Shown one piece after another: positions 51,551 through 53,961 of a DNA stretch of 53,961 nucleotides (within the stretch, counting starts at the first letter, position 1; each line of letters starts with the position of its first letter). Source of the DNA: an uncultured Clostridia bacterium (GTDB taxonomy: Bacteria > Bacillota > Clostridia > Christensenellales > Aristaeellaceae); the NCBI GenBank assembly GCA_934667105.1, contig CAKULG010000016.1, positions 1 to 53,961 on the forward strand, in the 5' to 3' direction. The translations under genes were made by a program, and so were the position numbers. The notes under the pieces are model-generated. The model did not search any database and was not told where the DNA came from. It saw only the letters and a program-made list of their open reading frames with translations.

Positions 51551-51771
51551 AAGGGACTGTGAAAAAACGAAAACTAAGTATTTGCGGGGGAACCGTTCTT
51601 TGTAAGCCAAAGAACGGTTCCCCCGCGCCCCCTCCAAGAAAGCTGTATGGATTGGACAAAAGCAGGCGGTCTACTGGCATCTCCGCTAGCTAAGACTAGC
51701 AAAGAAAACCATACTTCTTACCGTGATTTCAGCTTCCTCGCTGCTGGAGACGTGTTTTTTCACAGCCCCTT
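51551..51771. mobile_element. MITE-like element, copy B (221 bp)
   Basis: Non-coding element with terminal inverted repeats: AAGGGACTGTGAAAAAACG at the left and, on the opposite strand, AAGGGGCTGTGAAAAAACACG at the right edge. Near its left side is a perfect 19-bp stem (51584-51602 with 51608-51626). It is the inverted counterpart of copy A at 33785-34104 and lacks that copy's extra hairpin block. No coding capacity and no clear target-site duplication. Confidence 0.75.
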
Positions 51772-52120
51772 GTTTGTGGATTCAGTTAAGTGATACAAGT
51801 TACGATTGCCTTTTAGGGGGAAGGAATGTGCATCAACTGATGGCAGTTTGTTAGCGGCGCACCCCCTTTGTACACCCTCTGACTATAGTTTTTCGCGTCG
51901 TCATTGACGCATTCCGAATTGATACAAGATATCGCGCCCAATCTTTCTCGAATGTAGTAAGGGAATTCTTAATAGAGGGCATTGTAACTCGATACTTATG
52001 CAGAACAGTCAGTTCTTGAGCGGCGTGACGAATCCTCTATCGCGCGTCTTAGGGCCGCTTGAGGCGTTCCGTGACGGGCCCAAGGGTGCGCGTCCAGGTG
52101 ATTCCAGCAATATTGTTCCT
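51772..52120. other. Intergenic sequence without recognisable genes
   Basis: About 350 bp between copy B of the repeat and the ABC transporter fragment. Composition is less GC-rich than most of the window. I see no plausible start with a ribosome site, no RNA gene and no clear hairpin. Confidence 0.4.
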
Positions 52121-53212
52121 TCACCGGTAATTCTTGGCCTGAGCTTCCCACATCCGGGCGTACAAGCCCTGCCTTTTCAGAAGTTCTTGATGCGAGCCTT
52201 CCTCGTAAATCCGCCCATCCTCCAATACGATCACACGATTGGCCATGGTGCAAGCCGTTAAGCGATGAGAAACTATGATCAATGTATGACCATCCGTCTC
52301 GTTCAGCACATGCTCGTTCATTTCTCGTTCGGCAATAGGATCCAGCGCGGCCGAAGGTTCATCCATGATATAGTAGGGGGCATTCTTGTAAAGTGCTCTC
52401 GCAATGGCTATCTTTTGCTCTTCGCCGCCGGAAAAAAGTATGCCTTCTTCGGACAAATGCCGTGATACCTGCTTTGCCAGATCTATATCGCTTTCCGCAT
52501 GAAAACCCGCCTTGACTAAAGCGCAGCGAACCCGCGTTGCATCGGGCTTTTCTTCAAAAGCGGCGACGTTGTCCGCAATTGACGCCGCAAACAGGCGGTA
52601 ATCCTGAAAGACTGTGCTGAACATAGCAAACAGTTCCTGACCATCCAAGGTATTGATGTCTTTGCCATCGATAAAAATGTGTCCTGAATCCACCGGGTAC
52701 AGTCCCATCAGCACCTTGATCAGCGTGGATTTTCCCATGCCGTTTCTGCCGACAATCGCTATCTTCTCGCCCGGCCGAATGGTGAGGCATATATTCCTCA
52801 AAGCTTTTTTTTCGCTTCCGGGATAAGAAAAGGATACGTTGTCAAAAACGATCTCCCCGCACTGCTTGGGCGACGCCTGCATCGGCTTCTTATCCGCATG
52901 GTTTGTATAATGCTCCCTGGCCCATAGTTTGGGGTATCCTTTGTAATACTTTGCGGCGATCCGGATTTCTCCATACGCGCGAATCACCTCTGACAAGGCG
53001 CTCAATCCTTGCGTCAGCGCGTTTGTATACAGGTAGAACCCTCCTATCTCAATCGCGCCAAGAAGCGTTTTACCAATGATAAAACCATAGATCGCAAACG
53101 TTTGGATGCCCTTGAATACGCTCAGGATAAAGTCCGCTTTGCCCTGGAATCCATTTAAATGAACATATATCCATGTACGCAAAATGCCTCGCCACAAGAG
53201 TACGAGGCTCAA
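52121..53212 (-). pseudogene. ABC exporter subunit, 5'-truncated (ATPase domain intact)
   Basis: The frame holds the last one or two membrane helices of an ABC exporter (about residues 28-80) and a whole nucleotide-binding domain: Walker A GRNGMGKST, Q-loop FSTVFQDYRLF, signature FSGGEEQKIAIARAL, Walker B YYIMDEPSAALDP and H-loop IIVSH. A complete half-transporter needs about 250 more residues of membrane domain in front; family-like sequence stops near 53170 and the DNA beyond has no matching frame. Base composition is less GC-rich than the rest, suggesting a separate origin. Substrate unknown. No ribosome site was found for the first ATG/TTG codons. Confidence 0.75.
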
Positions 53213-53693
53213 ACAGCGAGGGATTTTAGGGACAGCGTACCCTTAAACTTGGTTTTCATTTCTCATTCCATGCCATAACATTTCTGCTGTTCACGTAATG
53301 TGGATGTTCTTGTGACGATGCTGTCTATTGTTGGAATTTCCGATTGTCTTTAACAAATGTCATGTCCGTTCTTCGGGGTACACAATACTCGGTAGCGATT
53401 GCAAAGGGCAATCGAAACGGAGTACCATTACAAATCGTTACACCGTGTTACGCTTGCTCATAGGGAAATGTAAAATTTCAGAAAGAAGCAGAGGCTTCGC
53501 GTCCTACTGGTCGAAATGCCAGCGGATATGGACGCGGTATAAAATGATACGGCGACACTTGCAGAGACGAAATATGCAAAAATAGGAATAAAAGCAGTCT
53601 GTCATCGACCTTTTAACGCTTGTGGGTACAAGCTATGCACTGTTTTCATGCACAAAAAAACACCGACATTGTATCAATATCGGCGTTTATCGA
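53213..53693. other. Non-coding stretch between the ABC fragment and tRNA-Pro
   Basis: About 480 bp without a convincing gene. Only short frames occur, such as 33 codons at 53362-53463, and none has a ribosome site. The composition matches the transporter fragment rather than the GC-rich core of the window. It may be decayed sequence of an insertion next to the tRNA gene. Confidence 0.4.
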
Positions 53694-53770
53694 TGGTCTG
53701 GGTGAGAGGATTCGAACCTCCGGCCTCTTGAACCCCATTCAAGCACGCTACCAAACTGCGCTACACCCAG
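53694..53770 (-). tRNA. tRNA-Pro (anticodon GGG)
   Basis: A 77-nt cloverleaf with CCA encoded in the DNA. Acceptor CTGGGTG pairs with CACCCAG, the anticodon stem is CTTGA/TCAAG with loop ATGGGGT (anticodon GGG), and the T arm contains GGTTCGAATCC. It reads CCC/CCU proline codons. Confidence 0.95.
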
Positions 53771-53841
53771 AAGACAAAAATTATTATATCGCGCATGGGG
53801 GCATTTGTCAACCACGAAAGGGGAAAACTTTTTTCTACACC

Positions 53842-53960
53842 TGTATCCGCGTCAAACATAGGTTACACAAAGCACAGAGAGCACAGTCAAGGGAAAGGTG
53901 GAGATTTGCGAAGCAAATACAACCTGACCTTGACTGTGGTAAGAAAGCAATACAATGGGA
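53842..53960. repeat. Terminal repeat, right copy (inverse of 1-119)
   Basis: Reverse complement of bases 1-119 with three mismatches, about 70 bp beyond the tRNA-Pro gene. It carries the same nested palindrome. Confidence 0.9.
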
Positions 53961-53961
53961 G

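Noticed and set aside
53213..53245. Sequence AGGGACAGCGTACCCTT considered as an insertion-sequence end
   Set aside because: No second copy, no transposase fragment and no flanking duplication nearby; too short to call.
53362..53463. 33-codon frame ending TPCYACS, considered as a bacteriocin or lanthipeptide precursor because of the nearby ABC exporter
   Set aside because: No ribosome site, no double-glycine or other leader cleavage signal, no modification enzyme gene, and the exporter itself is truncated; a frame this short is expected by chance.
1..53961. CRISPR arrays and cas genes
   Set aside because: No regularly spaced direct repeats and no Cas-type protein found anywhere in the window.

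Overview
The window reads as a GC-rich, spore-forming Firmicute of the Clostridia. Pointers are YesM/YesN-type signalling parts, lplB/ytcP-type sugar permeases, a YlmC/YmxH-family sporulation protein, a BofC-like lipoprotein, NrdR, clostridial peptidoglycan-binding modules and an RNase P RNA. A Christensenellales/Oscillospirales-like gut lineage is my guess from protein style and cannot be proved here. Both ends carry the same 119-bp sequence in inverted orientation (3 mismatches), so this looks like a whole contig that stops at a dispersed repeat.

Layout. 0.2-5.1 kb: GNAT acetyltransferase, a MurQ-like fragment joined to a decapitated membrane sensor, a divergent sugar-binding protein with a 21-bp tandem-repeat operator candidate, and a phage-type DNA methyltransferase scrap. 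5.2-22.0 kb: sixteen minus-strand genes, many overlapping by about 4 bp. They encode two AraC regulators, a binding protein and two permeases, NagA, a ROK kinase, two TIM-barrel isomerases, a Gfo/Idh dehydrogenase, a DUF4091 glycosidase-like protein, an amidohydrolase, a HAD phosphatase, a MazG-like pyrophosphatase, a nucleoside phosphorylase and an acyltransferase. This looks like one uptake and catabolism locus for an N-acetylated or otherwise modified sugar. 22.4-32.7 kb: housekeeping (nrdR, YlmC-like, orphan peptide-binding protein, lytic transglycosylase, coaE, polA, D,D-carboxypeptidase, DRTGG protein, YkvI permease, DEAD helicase).

32.7-44.3 kb: a second Gfo/Idh enzyme, a first MITE-like element, HAD phosphatase, BofC-like lipoprotein, rnpB, a large modular peptidoglycan-binding protein, a lipase-like hydrolase translationally coupled to a Na/Pi-PhoU transporter, and a PD-(D/E)XK-like/SNF2 helicase fusion. 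44.6-51.4 kb: a plus-strand operon with a YesN regulator, a YesM sensor lacking its kinase half, and three carbohydrate-binding or beta-helix proteins with no signal peptide. 51.4-54.0 kb: a second MITE copy in inverted orientation, a 5'-truncated ABC transporter in less GC-rich sequence, tRNA-Pro(GGG) and the terminal repeat.

Most striking: two separate places where a membrane sensor is cut off before its output domain and followed at once by a sugar-metabolism gene, the nuclease-helicase fusion, the non-secreted glycan-binding cassette, and a family of 220-320 bp non-coding elements with terminal inverted repeats.
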